A stretch of 64,000 bases of DNA from Kitasatospora sp. NA04385 (GCF_013364235.1 NZ_CP054919.1:4314701-4378700), one strand, 5' to 3'. Positions 43,084 through 52,010 are shown, counted from the stretch's first letter. The notes: generated by a model from the letters alone, not told the origin. Translations and numbers: made by a program.

Positions 43084-44940
43084 GTGATACGCGGACAGGC
43101 CGAGGCCGCCCAGCCGGCGGGCGACGGGTCCGAAGGCACGGTGCCCCGGCAGCGGCCGGGTGGACGGGCGGAGGCCCGGCGACGGGCGAACGGCCGGGCG
43201 GGGACGGCGGACCCGGCGGCGGACTCGGTGCCTGGCTCGGTGCCTGGCTCGGCCGAGGGGGCGGCGGACGCGGCGGCCGGTGGTCGGGCCGCGCGGCGGG
43301 CGGCGGCCCGGCAGCAGGGGCGGCGGGGCCGACGGCGGCGGATGCGACGCTGGCAGAAGGTGCTGGTGTTCGGGCTGGCGGGGGTGGTGGTACTGGCCGC
43401 CGCGGGTGGCGGCTACCTGTACTACCGGCTGAACGCCAACATCAAGCACTCCCAGCTGTACGCGGGCGAGGACGGCGACGCGGGCAAGGAGAAGCCGGAC
43501 GCCTTCGGCCGCACCCCGATCAACGTGCTGGTGATCGGCTCCGACTCGCGCGACAGCAAGGAGGACTGCGACATCGGCGGCGGCGCCTGCGACGGCGGCA
43601 TCAACGCCGACGTCAACCTGCTGCTGCACGTCTCTGCGGATCGCAGCAACGCGACGGTGCTGAGCATCCCGCGCGACCTGATGACCGAACTGCCGGGCTG
43701 CAAGGACGAGTCGGGCAAGTCGGTGTTCAAAGCGCAGCGCCACGGCATCATCAACGCGACCCTGCAGGGCGGCCCCGGCTGCACCGTGGCGGCGGTGCGC
43801 AAGCTCACCGACCTCCCGATCGACCACTTCGTGCAGGTCGACTTCAGCGGCGTGATCAAGATGTCGGACGCGGTGGGCGGCGTGCCGGTGTGCGTCAGCG
43901 ACAACGTGTACGACCCGCAGTCGCACCTCAAGCTGTCGAAGGGCGAGCACACCCTGCAGGGCATGGCGGCGCTGCAGTTCGTCCGGACCAGGCACGGTTT
44001 CGGGGACGGCACCGACATCGGCCGCTCCTCGGCCCAGCACCTGTTCCTCGGTTCGATGATCCGCCAGCTGAAGAGCGCCGGGACGCTGACCAACCCGGCC
44101 GAGCTGCTGTCGCTCGCCGACGCCGCCACCAAGGCGCTCACCGTCGACCCCGGGCTGGACGGCATCACCAAGCTGGTCGGCCTCGGCGAGGACATCAGCA
44201 AGGTGCCCTCCGACCGGATCACCTTCGCCACCATGCAGGTGCTGCCCGACCCGGCGGACACCGACCGGCGGGTGATCGGTCCGAACGCGGCCGACCTGTT
44301 CCGGTTGATCAAGGACGACCGGCCGCTCAGCGGCGACCCGCAGCCCGCGGACGCCGCCTCCGGCGCCCCGTCCACCGCCCCGGCCGACGGCTCGTCCGGT
44401 GTCCCGGCGAATCCGTCCGCCCCGGCGGCGCCCCCGGCGGAGAACGGTCCGGACCGGAGCGGGATCACCGTCGTGGTGCGCAACGGCTCCGGCGTCGACG
44501 GCCGGGCCCGGGTGCTCGCCGAGGCCCTGCAGAAGGACGGCTTCGGCAAGGGCACCGCCGCGGGCCCGGCCGTCACCGCCGAGCACAGCGCGGTGACCTA
44601 CCCGGCGGGCAAGGAGGCGGCGGCCAAGCAGGTCGCGTCGGCGCTCGGCCTGCCCGCGGACGCGGTCCGGGCCGGGGAGGGCTCGTCGGTCGAGCTGCTG
44701 ATCGGCACCGACTGGACCACCGGCACCGGCTACCCGGCCTCGTCCGGCGGCAGCGCCTCCTCGGCGCCCCCCGCCGACCCGGCGGCCGCGCTGAAGGGCG
44801 CCGACTCCAGGACCGCCGACGACACCAGCGGCTGCGCCCCGGTCGGCCACCTGAAGACCGTTTACCTCCCCGGTCTGGGCGACATGACCCCCGTCCAGGC
44901 GTACGACCACAGCAAGGGCGTCCCGGACTCGGCGCCCTGA
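43084..44940 (+). CDS. LytR-CpsA-Psr (LCP) family cell-wall glycopolymer ligase with LytR_C domain
   Basis: 618 residues from GTG 43084. A cytoplasmic Arg/Ala/Gly-rich N-terminus (1-85) precedes one transmembrane helix ('VLVFGLAGVVVLAAAGGGYLYY', about 92-113). The LCP domain follows: 'INVLVIGSDSRDS', 'ADVNLLLHVSADRSNATVLSIPRDLMTELP', 'RHGIINATLQGGPGCTVAAV', 'VDFSGVIKMSDAVGGVPVCV' and 'GMAALQFVRTRHGFGDGTDIGR' (pyrophosphate-binding Arg residues). After a Pro/Ala linker, residues about 460-550 form a LytR_C domain ('ITVVVRNGSGVDGRARVLAEAL'). It should transfer polyprenyl-phosphate-linked glycopolymers (teichoic-acid-like) to peptidoglycan outside the membrane. The final 50 residues are Cys-containing and unassigned. 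Confidence 0.92.
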   Translation: MIRGQAEAAQPAGDGSEGTVPRQRPGGRAEARRRANGRAGTADPAADSVPGSVPGSAEGAADAAAGGRAARRAAARQQGRRGRRRRMRRWQKVLVFGLAGVVVLAAAGGGYLYYRLNANIKHSQLYAGEDGDAGKEKPDAFGRTPINVLVIGSDSRDSKEDCDIGGGACDGGINADVNLLLHVSADRSNATVLSIPRDLMTELPGCKDESGKSVFKAQRHGIINATLQGGPGCTVAAVRKLTDLPIDHFVQVDFSGVIKMSDAVGGVPVCVSDNVYDPQSHLKLSKGEHTLQGMAALQFVRTRHGFGDGTDIGRSSAQHLFLGSMIRQLKSAGTLTNPAELLSLADAATKALTVDPGLDGITKLVGLGEDISKVPSDRITFATMQVLPDPADTDRRVIGPNAADLFRLIKDDRPLSGDPQPADAASGAPSTAPADGSSGVPANPSAPAAPPAENGPDRSGITVVVRNGSGVDGRARVLAEALQKDGFGKGTAAGPAVTAEHSAVTYPAGKEAAAKQVASALGLPADAVRAGEGSSVELLIGTDWTTGTGYPASSGGSASSAPPADPAAALKGADSRTADDTSGCAPVGHLKTVYLPGLGDMTPVQAYDHSKGVPDSAP

Positions 44941-45195
44941 GGCCCCGGCCGCAGGAGGCCGCCCCGGGCCGCTGCCGGGAACTGCCGCAGCAGCACCGTC
45001 GGGGCGGCCGGGGCCGCGGCGGGCGGTCGGTGCACCAGGACGTAGCCCCGGACCAGGTGGGTGCTGCCGGACACGCGCGGCAGGAACGCCTTCAGCGGCA
45101 TCGCCGACGTGAACAGCGCGAACAGCGCGAGCACCGCCAGTGGGGGCAGCACCCGGCCGGACGTCCAGCAGCGAGCGGCCCACGACCGGGCTGCG
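44941..45195. other. Gap between LCP and GlxA-type genes; doubtful membrane ORF
   Basis: A minus-strand frame (45215-44862) could encode a 117-residue peptide with one hydrophobic stretch ('LPPLAVLALFALFTSAMPLKAFL'). It would overlap the LCP gene end by 79 bp and the GlxA-type gene stop by 20 bp, and it has no family match I know. I see no other structure here. Confidence 0.25.
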
Positions 45196-46206
45196 TCACC
45201 CTCCCCGGTGTGCACCCGGCTCCGGGGGTCCGAAGCGGTGCCGGTACGCGGACGGGGTGATGCCGGTCTCGCGGCGCATCAGGGTGCGCAGGTTGGCCGC
45301 GGTGCCGAGGCCGCTGCGCCGGGCGACCGTCTCGAAACCCGGTTCGCCGCGTTCGATCAACCGGCGGGCCAGGGTGAGTCGTTCGCCGGTGAGCCAGGCC
45401 AGCGGGGTGGTGCCCAGCTGGGCCCGGAAGCGGCGGTGCAGGGTCGCCGTGCTGACCGCCGCGCGAGCGGCGAGGTCCTGGACGGTGAGCGGGGAGTCGA
45501 GCCGTTCCAGGGCCCAGGCCAGGACGGGGGCGAAGGACTCGGCGGGGGCGTCGGGCATCGGGCGTTCGACGAACTGCCGTTGCCCGCCGTCCCGGTGGGC
45601 CGCGAAGACCAGTCGCCGGCTGACGGCGTTGGCGATCTCGGCGCCGTGGTCGCGGCGGACCACGTGCAGCCCGAGGTCGAGCGCGGCGGCGCTCCCCGCG
45701 GCGGTGAGGATGTCGCCGTCGTCCACGAAGAGCACGTCCGGTTCGAGGCGGACGGCGGGGAAGCGGGCCCGGAAGGAGTCCGCCCACTGCCAGTGGGCGG
45801 TGGCCCGGCGCCCGTCGAGGACGCCGGCCTCGGCGAGGGTGAAGGCGCCGCTGCAGAAGCCGATCAGGCGGGCGCCGCGGGCGTGTGCGCGGCGGACGGC
45901 GTCCAGCACCGCCGGTCGGCGGGGGACTTCGACGTCGGGGCGGTTGGGGACGATCAGGGTGTCGGCCGTCTCGGCGGCCTCCAGCCCGGCGACCCCGCTG
46001 AGGGTGAAGAAGCCGTCCCGCATCGCGGTGGCGGGCGCGGGGGAGCAGAGCCGGAAGTCGTAGAGCTCACGACCGATCTCCGGTCTGCGCAGGCCGAACA
46101 CCTCGGTGGCGCAGCCGAGTTCGAAGGGGTTCGAGTTCTCGTCCACGATCACGACCACCCGGTGGAGGCCCGCCGTGCGGGCCCGCTGCGAGGATTCTTT
46201 CGACAT
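45196..46206 (-). CDS. GlxA-type transcriptional regulator (DJ-1/PfpI + AraC HTH)
   Basis: 336 residues. The N-terminal DJ-1/PfpI-like domain (15-190) starts 'VVVIVDENSNPFELGCATEVFGL' and keeps the elbow Cys in 'RLIGFCSGAFTLAEAGVLDG'. The C-terminal AraC-type double HTH (225-325) is clear: 'LTVQDLAARAAVSTATLHRRFRAQLGTTPLAWL' and 'FETVARRSGLGTAANLRTLMRRETGITPSAYRHRF'. It probably regulates the divergent cupin gene (52-bp intergenic region) or a detoxification function. The effector is unknown. Confidence 0.9.
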   Translation of the reverse strand: MSKESSQRARTAGLHRVVVIVDENSNPFELGCATEVFGLRRPEIGRELYDFRLCSPAPATAMRDGFFTLSGVAGLEAAETADTLIVPNRPDVEVPRRPAVLDAVRRAHARGARLIGFCSGAFTLAEAGVLDGRRATAHWQWADSFRARFPAVRLEPDVLFVDDGDILTAAGSAAALDLGLHVVRRDHGAEIANAVSRRLVFAAHRDGGQRQFVERPMPDAPAESFAPVLAWALERLDSPLTVQDLAARAAVSTATLHRRFRAQLGTTPLAWLTGERLTLARRLIERGEPGFETVARRSGLGTAANLRTLMRRETGITPSAYRHRFGPPEPGAHRGG

Positions 46207-46258
46207 GTGCGATTCCTGGCGCTCACGCCGCCCGCGGGGGGCGGTCGAGGATGGGGAC

Positions 46259-46654
46259 ATGAGCAAGCAGCCGATCTCCCTCGCGCACGCCCTGGCCTCC
46301 TTCGACGCGCTGTGGAGCCCGCGCGTCGTCACCCGGGTCAACGACTACGACGTCCGCATCGCCAAGGTCGGGGGCGAGCACGTCTGGCACGTCCACGAGG
46401 ACACCGACGAGTTCTTCCTGGTGCTCGACGGGGAGTTGCGGATCTCCCTGCGCGAGACCGGCGGTGAGCGCGCGGTCAGGCTGCCGCAGGGGTCGGTCTT
46501 CACCGTTCCGGCGGGCACCTGGCACCGGCCGTCCTCGGCGTCCGGCGCCGCGATCCTGATGTTCGAGCCGACCGGCACGTCGAGCGTGGGCGACCGCCAC
46601 GACGAAGTCCCCGCGCAGGTGGACGCGACCACCGGGCACGCCCTCGACGGCTGA
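46259..46654 (+). CDS. Cupin-domain protein
   Basis: 131 residues forming one cupin beta barrel: 'GGEHVWHVHEDTDEFFLVLDGEL' (metal-binding His-x-His with Glu) and 'GSVFTVPAGTWHRPSSASGAAILMFEP' (second motif with Pro-x-Gly...His). It may bind a small molecule or isomerise a sugar or catechol. Its divergence from the GlxA-type gene, with only 52 bp between starts, suggests control by that regulator. The reaction is unknown. Confidence 0.85.
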   Translation: MSKQPISLAHALASFDALWSPRVVTRVNDYDVRIAKVGGEHVWHVHEDTDEFFLVLDGELRISLRETGGERAVRLPQGSVFTVPAGTWHRPSSASGAAILMFEPTGTSSVGDRHDEVPAQVDATTGHALDG

Positions 46655-46729
46655 GCGGGCTGAGCCCGTCGAAGTTTTCTGACTGTCAGTCATGTCTGTT
46701 GCTGATAAGGATAGTCGGGTTTCCGCGCT

Positions 46730-47701
46730 TCAGGCGTGTGCGGTCGGTCCGGCCGTGGGCAGTACGGCGACCTTGCCGAGGTTCTCGCGGCGCTCCATCA
46801 GGGCGACGGCCTCCGGGAGGGCGGTGAGCGGGAAGGCGGTGACGGCGGGCCGGAGGGCGCCGGTGGCCAGGTGGCGCCAGAGCTCGGTGCGGCAGGACTC
46901 GACGAAGTCGGGACGGTGGCGCGAGAGTTGGGACATCGCGAGGCCGGTGGCGGTGTGCATGCCGCGGAGCAGGGTGCCCGCGTCGAGGGTGCCGCCGGCG
47001 CCGCTGTTGACGACCAGACGGCCGAACGGGGCGAGGGCGGCGTGCGCGGCGGCCAGGGGTTCGCCGCCCGCGTTGTCGATCAGCAGGTCGACGGGTTCGA
47101 GGCCGTCCAGGACGTCGGTGTCCGCGAGGTCGGCGTAGCCGACCACCTCGGTGGCGCCCAGGCCGTACAGGAAGTCGGCCTTGGCGGGGGAGCTGACGGC
47201 GGCCACCACGCGCTCCGCGCCCAGGGCGCGGGCGAGTTGGACGGCGAGGTGGCCGACGCCGCCGGCCGCCGAGGTGATCAGCACGGACTCGCCGGGGGCG
47301 AGCGCGCCGGTGCGCAGCGCGGCGAGCGCGACCAGACCGCTGCGGATCACCGCGAGCGCGTCGGCGGCGGGGGTGTCCTCGGCCACGGCAGTGACGAACT
47401 CCGGCCGCACCAAGGCGAGTTCGGCGTACACGCCGGAGAAGGCGATGCCGCCGACCCGGTCGCCGGGGCGGTGGGTGGTGACGCCCGCGCCGACGGCGAG
47501 CACCCGGCCGACCAGGTCGCCGCCGGGGGAGTGCGGCAGCGGGGCCCGGCCGTGGCCGCGCAGGGTGCGCAGCAGCGGCAGGGTCAGCCCGGCGGCCTCG
47601 ACCCGGACCAGCAGTTCGCCGGGGCCGGGAGTCGGCTCGGGGGCGTCCTGGAGGCGGAGGCCGGCCGGTCCTTCGTAGCTGTGCAAGGTGAACTCGTGCA
47701 T
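46730..47701 (-). CDS. MDR-family NADP-dependent quinone oxidoreductase-like protein
   Basis: 323 residues of the medium-chain dehydrogenase/reductase, zinc-independent QOR branch. The N-terminus 'GPGELLVRVEAAGLTLPLLRTLRGHG' is followed by 'PHSPGGDLVGRVLAVGAGV', and the Rossmann motif 'LITSAAGGVGHLAVQLARALGAERVVA' contains the AAGGVG coenzyme loop. It lacks the structural zinc cysteines. It is divergent from the marR gene, with palindromic sites between, so it is probably induced by a quinone-like or oxidising effector. Confidence 0.87.
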   Translation of the reverse strand: MHEFTLHSYEGPAGLRLQDAPEPTPGPGELLVRVEAAGLTLPLLRTLRGHGRAPLPHSPGGDLVGRVLAVGAGVTTHRPGDRVGGIAFSGVYAELALVRPEFVTAVAEDTPAADALAVIRSGLVALAALRTGALAPGESVLITSAAGGVGHLAVQLARALGAERVVAAVSSPAKADFLYGLGATEVVGYADLADTDVLDGLEPVDLLIDNAGGEPLAAAHAALAPFGRLVVNSGAGGTLDAGTLLRGMHTATGLAMSQLSRHRPDFVESCRTELWRHLATGALRPAVTAFPLTALPEAVALMERRENLGKVAVLPTAGPTAHA

Positions 47702-47725
47702 GGGGGAAGGCCCTTCAGGAGGTCA

Positions 47726-47769
47726 TTGGGTGTCCCAACGATAACCCGAGATTCATTGGGGTGTCCAAC
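47726..47769. promoter_or_regulatory. Twin MarR-type operators between QOR and marR
   Basis: TTGGGTGTCCCAA at 47726-47738 is a perfect palindrome (5-bp arms, 3-bp centre). A second imperfect copy TTGGGGTGTCCAA starts at 47756, so the centres are about 30 bp apart (three helical turns). Both lie in the 92-bp gap between divergent start codons, the usual place for MarR autoregulation. Confidence 0.7.
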
Positions 47770-47793
47770 GTTTTCGGGAGTAGGCTTCCGGCC

Positions 47794-48228
47794 ATGGACG
47801 ATCTCGCGCTCACCCGACTCCAGACCCTGCCCAGTTGGCTGCTCGGCCGGGCCGGTGCGCTCGCCCACCGCCTGGTCGCCGAACGCCTCGCCGAAGCCGG
47901 CCTGCGGATGGGCCACCACGCGGTGCTCTGCGCGCTCGCCGAGCACGGCCCGCTGGCCCAGGCCGAACTGTCCCGCACCGTCAGGATCGACCCCAAGGAC
48001 ATGGTCGCCGCGCTCAACGAACTGCAGTCCCGCGCCCTGGTCACCCGCGAACGCGACCCGCGCGACGCCCGCAAGAACCTGATCACCCTCTCCGCCGCCG
48101 GCCGCGCCCTCCTCCACGAGGCCGAACACCTCGGCCGGCAGGCCAACGCCGACCTCACCGCCCCGCTCACCCCCGCCGAGTGCGAGCAGCTCACCGCCCT
48201 GCTCGGCAAGCTCCTCGACGCCCGCTGA
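47794..48228 (+). CDS. MarR-family transcriptional regulator
   Basis: 144 residues with a winged HTH: 'LRMGHHAVLCALAEHGPLAQAELSRTVRIDPKDMVAALNELQSRALVTRERDPRDARKNLITLS', in which 'DPRDARKNLI' is the wing. Flanking helices form the dimer interface. Probably a repressor of itself and of the divergent oxidoreductase, acting at the two palindromes in between. Confidence 0.92.
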   Translation: MDDLALTRLQTLPSWLLGRAGALAHRLVAERLAEAGLRMGHHAVLCALAEHGPLAQAELSRTVRIDPKDMVAALNELQSRALVTRERDPRDARKNLITLSAAGRALLHEAEHLGRQANADLTAPLTPAECEQLTALLGKLLDAR

Positions 48229-48314
48229 ACCGTCCGGCGACAGCGGGCCGACGGGCGCGGCGGGCGGGTCCGGTGGGTGCCCGGTGCCCGGTGCCCGGTG
48301 CCTGGCGCCCGCGG

Positions 48315-49310
48315 TCAGCGGGTGGCGGGGAGCCAGCCGTCCTGGACGGCGTGCACCCCGGCCTCGAAGCGGCTGCGGGCGTCCAGGCGCTCCATCAGGG
48401 TGGCGGCGAGGCGGCGGGCGGTGCGCGGGGAGACGCCCAGCCGCTTGGCGATCGTCTCGTCGGTGTGGCCCAGGGCGAGCAGCTTCAGCACCGTCAGCTC
48501 CTGCGGTGACATCCCGTCCGCACCGGGCGCGGGGCCCTCGCCGATCGGGACCGCACCCTCCCAGACGCCCTCGAACAGCGCGTACAGCGCGGCCACCGTG
48601 CCCGCGCCGCGCAGCACCACGGCACCGGCCCGGGCGTCCTCGGTGTCGATCGGGAGGACGGCCAGCTCCCGGTCGAAGAGGATCATGCGGACGGGGAGCG
48701 CGGGCACCGTCCGCACCTGGCCGCCGCTGCGGTGCAGCCAGGTCACGTGCTCCAGGGTGGGTCGGTGGTTGCGGACGCTGTCCAGGTAGACCGTGCGCAT
48801 CCGCACCCCGCGCTCCAGCAGCGCCGCGTTCGGCCGCCGACTGGCCCGCAGGTCCTCCTCGGTGTGCGCGCCGCCGGGGGCGAAGGTCGCCACCTCCAGC
48901 CGGGCCGCGTCGGCGAGTTCGGCCAGCCGCTCGCGGATCTCCGCCGGGCCGCTCAGCTGCTCCGCGCCCGGGCCGGCGGCGGTCGGCCGGAGCGCCGAGC
49001 ACTCCGCGATCAGCTGCGCGGCGGCCGCTCGGGAGGCTTCCACCCGCAGTTGCTGGGCGGCGAGTTCGGCCTGCTGCCGGGCCAGCAGCAGCTCCATCGC
49101 CGCCTCCGGGCCGACCGCCCGGAACCCGATGCCCTCCCGGTCCGACGGCTGCACCAGCGCCAGTGCACTCAACCGGTCGAGCCCGCCGCGCACCCGCTCC
49201 TCCGCCAGCCCCAGCCCCGCCGCCAGCGCGGCCACCCCCGCCTGCGGCTCGGCCAGCATCCGGCGGTAGACGGCCTCGGCCTCGGCGTCCAGCCCCAGCG
49301 TCTCCAGCAT
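48315..49310 (-). CDS. LuxR-C-terminal regulator with TrmB-like N-terminus
   Basis: 331 residues. Residues 1-60 form a TrmB-like winged helix ('GLDAEAEAVYRRMLAEPQAGVAALAAGLGLAEERVRGGLDRL'). A middle alpha/beta region ('RMRTVYLDSVRNHRPTLEHVTWLHRSGGQVRTVPALPVRMILFD') resembles the effector part of such Streptomyces regulators. The C-terminus is a LuxR-type HTH: 'LTVLKLLALGHTDETIAKRLGVSPRTARRLAATLMERLDARSRFEAG'. There is no response-regulator receiver domain. The target is unknown. It is a single gene facing the marR gene convergently. Confidence 0.88.
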   Translation of the reverse strand: MLETLGLDAEAEAVYRRMLAEPQAGVAALAAGLGLAEERVRGGLDRLSALALVQPSDREGIGFRAVGPEAAMELLLARQQAELAAQQLRVEASRAAAAQLIAECSALRPTAAGPGAEQLSGPAEIRERLAELADAARLEVATFAPGGAHTEEDLRASRRPNAALLERGVRMRTVYLDSVRNHRPTLEHVTWLHRSGGQVRTVPALPVRMILFDRELAVLPIDTEDARAGAVVLRGAGTVAALYALFEGVWEGAVPIGEGPAPGADGMSPQELTVLKLLALGHTDETIAKRLGVSPRTARRLAATLMERLDARSRFEAGVHAVQDGWLPATR

Positions 49311-49583
49311 GAGTCGCCCCCACTCCGATCGGCGCCCGCGGCGCCTGCCCCGGCCCAGAGCTTACTGACCGGCGGCTCCCGGGAACCGGCGGCGACCGTC
49401 GGGCCGGGACGGCGGACGCATCCGGCGGGAAGGGCAACTGGCGGGCGGCCGTGGGGCGGTCGCGCAGCAGGCGGTGGACGGCCCCGGCGCGTGAGTCGCC
49501 CCCGCTCCGATCGGCGTTTGCCCCTACTGGCCGGCGGCAGAGGTAACTGACGGAAGGTCACGGGGTGGCGTTCGGCGGCCGGT

Positions 49584-51431
49584 TCAGACGGTGGCGGAGC
49601 AGTCGCGCAGCAGGGGGTGGATGGAGAACAGGGCGGAGGGCCCCTGGCGGACCAGGTTGTGTTCGAACAGGACGTCGAGGAGGTTCTCGGCCTCGGCCGG
49701 GCTCAGGCCGGTCAGTGCGGCCGCCCGGTGCGCGTCGAAGTCGCCGGTCGCCCGGCGGCCGAGCAGCCGGGCGAAGCGCCGCTGGGCCCCGTCCAGGTGG
49801 CGGTACGAGGCGCGCAGCAGGGCCAGCACGTCCCGGTCGGGGGTGCGCAGGCAGGCGGCCCGGCGGGTGGGGTCGGCGAGGCGGGCGGCCAGCTCGGCGA
49901 CCGTCCAGGCCGGGCGGTCGCGGAGCTTGGTGGCGGCGGTCCGGAGCGCCAGCGGCAGGTGCCCGCACCGGGCGGCGGCCTCGGCGGCCCGGTCCGGTTC
50001 GCGGGTGACGCGGGAACGGCCGGCGACCCGGGCCAGCAGTTCGACCGCGTCGGACGGGGGCAGGACGTCCAGCGGCAGGGCCACCGCACCGTCCAGGGCG
50101 CCCAGTTTGCGCCGCCCGGTGACCAGCACCAGGGTCTCGCCGGCGCCCGGCAGCAGCGGGCGGACCTGGGCGCTGTCGGCCGCGCCGTCCAGCACCAGCA
50201 GGCAGCGGCGGCCGGCCAGCCGGGCCCGCCACAGCGCGCTGCGCTCCTCCTGGGCGGGCGGGACCTGCTCGGGGCGCAGCCCGTCCGCACGCAGCAGCGC
50301 GGCCAGCGCCCGGGCGGGAGGCACCGGTGGCCGGGTCTCGTCGAACCCGTCCAGCGCGGCGAAGAACTGGCCGTCCGGGAAGTCCCCGGTCAGCTCGTGG
50401 GCGAGCCGCACCGCGAGGGCGGTCTTGCCGACGCCGCCCATGCCGTCGATCACCAGCACCAGCGGCGCGCCCGGGGTCCGCCGGGCGACCGCCGCCCGCA
50501 GCAGGGCCTGTTCGGCGGCCCGGCCGGTGAAGTCCGCCAGGTCGTGCGGCAGGCAGTTGGGCCGCCCGGGCGGCTCCACCGCTGCGAACGCGGACGCGGA
50601 CGCGGGGGTGGTGGGGACGGTGGGGGCGGTCGCGGGAGTCCCGAGGCCGCGTGCGGCGGGCGCAGCGGCGGGGCGGCCGGTCAGGATCTCGGCGTGCAGG
50701 GCGCGTAGTGCGGGGCTCGGCTCCAGGCCGAGTTCCTCGGCCAGCAGACGCCGCCCCTCGTCGTAGACGGCCAGCGCGTCGGCTTGCCGACCGCTGCGGT
50801 GCAGGGCGGTCATCAGGCTGCGGCGCGGCGACTCGCGCAGTGGGTGCCGGGCCAGCAGTACGGTCAACTCGCCTACCAGGGAGGAGGATTCGCCGGTCTG
50901 CAGGAGTAAGGCCATCAGGTCCTCGGTGGCGCCGGTGCGCTGCTCGCCGAGTCGGGTGGCGGCGGCGGCCAGGGCCGTTCCGGGCAGACCGGCGAAGGCC
51001 TCGCCGCGCCACAGACCGACCGCCCGCCGGAGCAGCCGGACGGCCTCGGGGAGCCGCCCGTCCCGTTCGGCGGCCCGGGCCTCGCGGGTCAGCCGGGTGA
51101 AGCGGTCGGCGTCCACAGCGTCCGCGGGGGCGGTCAGCCGGTAGCCGGTGTCCGAGGTGGCCAGCAGGCGCCCGTCGTCGGCCAGGGCCCGACGCAAGTC
51201 CCTTACGGCGTTGTGGAGTTGCTGGCGGGCGGAGGCGGGCGGGCGGTCCCAGAGGTTGTCGATCAGGCGGTCGCTCGGCACCACCCGGCCGATGTCCAGC
51301 AGCAGCAGCGCCAGCAGCCGCTGCTGGCGCCGGCCGGGGACGTCCACCGGGACGCCGTCGCGGCGGACCTCCAGGGCACCCAGCACCAGGAACTCGACCT
51401 CGGGGGGACGCTCCTCCCGGACGGGCCTCAC
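49584..51431 (-). CDS. AfsR/SARP-family regulator with BTAD and NB-ARC domains
   Basis: 615 residues from GTG 51431, which overlaps the preceding stop by GTGA. A winged OmpR-type DNA-binding domain (10-100: 'LVLGALEVRRDGVPVDVPGRRQQRLLALLLLDIG...LIDNLWDRPPASARQQLHNAVRDLRRAL') leads into the BTAD helices (105-250, ending 'EELGLEPSPALRALHAEIL'). The NB-ARC ATPase begins at about 295 with 'FTGRAAEQALL' and Walker A 'GMGGVGKTALAV', then 'RRCLLVLDGAADSAQVRPLL' (Walker B). There is no long TPR sensor, so this is a medium-length AfsR-like protein. It probably activates a secondary-metabolism or developmental target, but no biosynthetic cluster is in the window. Confidence 0.92.
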   Translation of the reverse strand: MRPVREERPPEVEFLVLGALEVRRDGVPVDVPGRRQQRLLALLLLDIGRVVPSDRLIDNLWDRPPASARQQLHNAVRDLRRALADDGRLLATSDTGYRLTAPADAVDADRFTRLTREARAAERDGRLPEAVRLLRRAVGLWRGEAFAGLPGTALAAAATRLGEQRTGATEDLMALLLQTGESSSLVGELTVLLARHPLRESPRRSLMTALHRSGRQADALAVYDEGRRLLAEELGLEPSPALRALHAEILTGRPAAAPAARGLGTPATAPTVPTTPASASAFAAVEPPGRPNCLPHDLADFTGRAAEQALLRAAVARRTPGAPLVLVIDGMGGVGKTALAVRLAHELTGDFPDGQFFAALDGFDETRPPVPPARALAALLRADGLRPEQVPPAQEERSALWRARLAGRRCLLVLDGAADSAQVRPLLPGAGETLVLVTGRRKLGALDGAVALPLDVLPPSDAVELLARVAGRSRVTREPDRAAEAAARCGHLPLALRTAATKLRDRPAWTVAELAARLADPTRRAACLRTPDRDVLALLRASYRHLDGAQRRFARLLGRRATGDFDAHRAAALTGLSPAEAENLLDVLFEHNLVRQGPSALFSIHPLLRDCSATV

Positions 51432-51730
51432 CGGGCGTCCCACCAGGGGCCGGGCACCAGGACGACTTCCACCGACAGCACGGTGAAACCGGCCAACGCC
51501 GGTTCCCGCGCGACCGTCCGCCGCAGCAGCGCCGCGGCCCGCCGCTCGGCCTCGGCCAGACCGGGCGCCAGGCTGAACACGCCCACCGTGACCTCGCCGG
51601 CCGACTGCGGGTGGACGCTGACGTGCTCCACCGCGTCGGCGGGCAGGGCGCGGGCCCGGACGGCGTCGGCCAGAGCGGGGGGAACGACGCGGCCGACCGG
51701 GGCCAGGAGGCGTGCGTGGACCAGGTGCAT
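51428..51730 (-). CDS. 100-aa protein translationally coupled to the SARP regulator
   Basis: From ATG 51730 with AGGATGG ribosome site. 'LVHARLLAPVGRVVPPALADAVRARALPADAVEHVSVHP' is followed by 'GEVTVGVFSLAPGLAEAERRAAALLRRTVAREPALAGFTVLSVEVVLVP', a beta-alpha pattern like a small ferredoxin-like fold. No family is recognised. Its stop overlaps the regulator start by four bases, so both are made from one message; small partners of SARP genes like this are seen in Streptomyces without known roles. The 21-bp repeat array lies directly upstream. Confidence 0.6.
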   Translation of the reverse strand: MHLVHARLLAPVGRVVPPALADAVRARALPADAVEHVSVHPQSAGEVTVGVFSLAPGLAEAERRAAALLRRTVAREPALAGFTVLSVEVVLVPGPWWDAR

Positions 51731-51810
51731 GCGGCCATCCTGGGCGCCGCGACGGCCGGTGCGAACGGCTTCCGGATGGTCGTTTCCTGCCACGGCATGA
51801 ACCGTCCCGA

Positions 51811-52010
51811 CCGACTCGTGTCACGTCACGGACCACCCGTGTCACGTCACCGACCATCCATGTCACGTCATCGATTACCCGTGTCGCGTCACGGGCCACC
51901 CCGGCCAACCCGTGTCACGTCACCAACCACCCATGTCACGTCACGGATTACCCGTGTCACGTCACGGATCATCCGTGTCACGACACGAATCTTCCGTGTC
52001 ACGTCACGGA
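51811..52010 (+). repeat. 9-copy 21-bp tandem array upstream of the SARP operon
   Basis: Units such as CCACCCGTGTCACGTCACCGA (51833), TTACCCGTGTCACGTCACGG(A) (51948) and TCTTCCGTGTCACGTCACGG(A) (51990) repeat every 21 bp. The core is CCGTGTCACGTCACGGA. The first unit has one extra base and the fifth has a 10-bp insertion. The reverse complement of the core (TCCGTGACGTGACACGG) matches the 14-bp array unit at 41.2-41.5 kb. The rest of 51731-52144 holds no gene. Confidence 0.88.

Noticed and set aside
43069-45183. Long minus-strand frame over the LCP gene
   Set aside because: Antisense shadow; the LCP motifs and ribosome site are on the plus strand.
51811-52010. CRISPR or protein-coding repeat (MSRH/VTS repeat peptides in some frames)
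   Set aside because: 21-bp direct repeats without spacers, no ribosome site, interrupted by a 1-bp and a 10-bp insertion that would break any frame.
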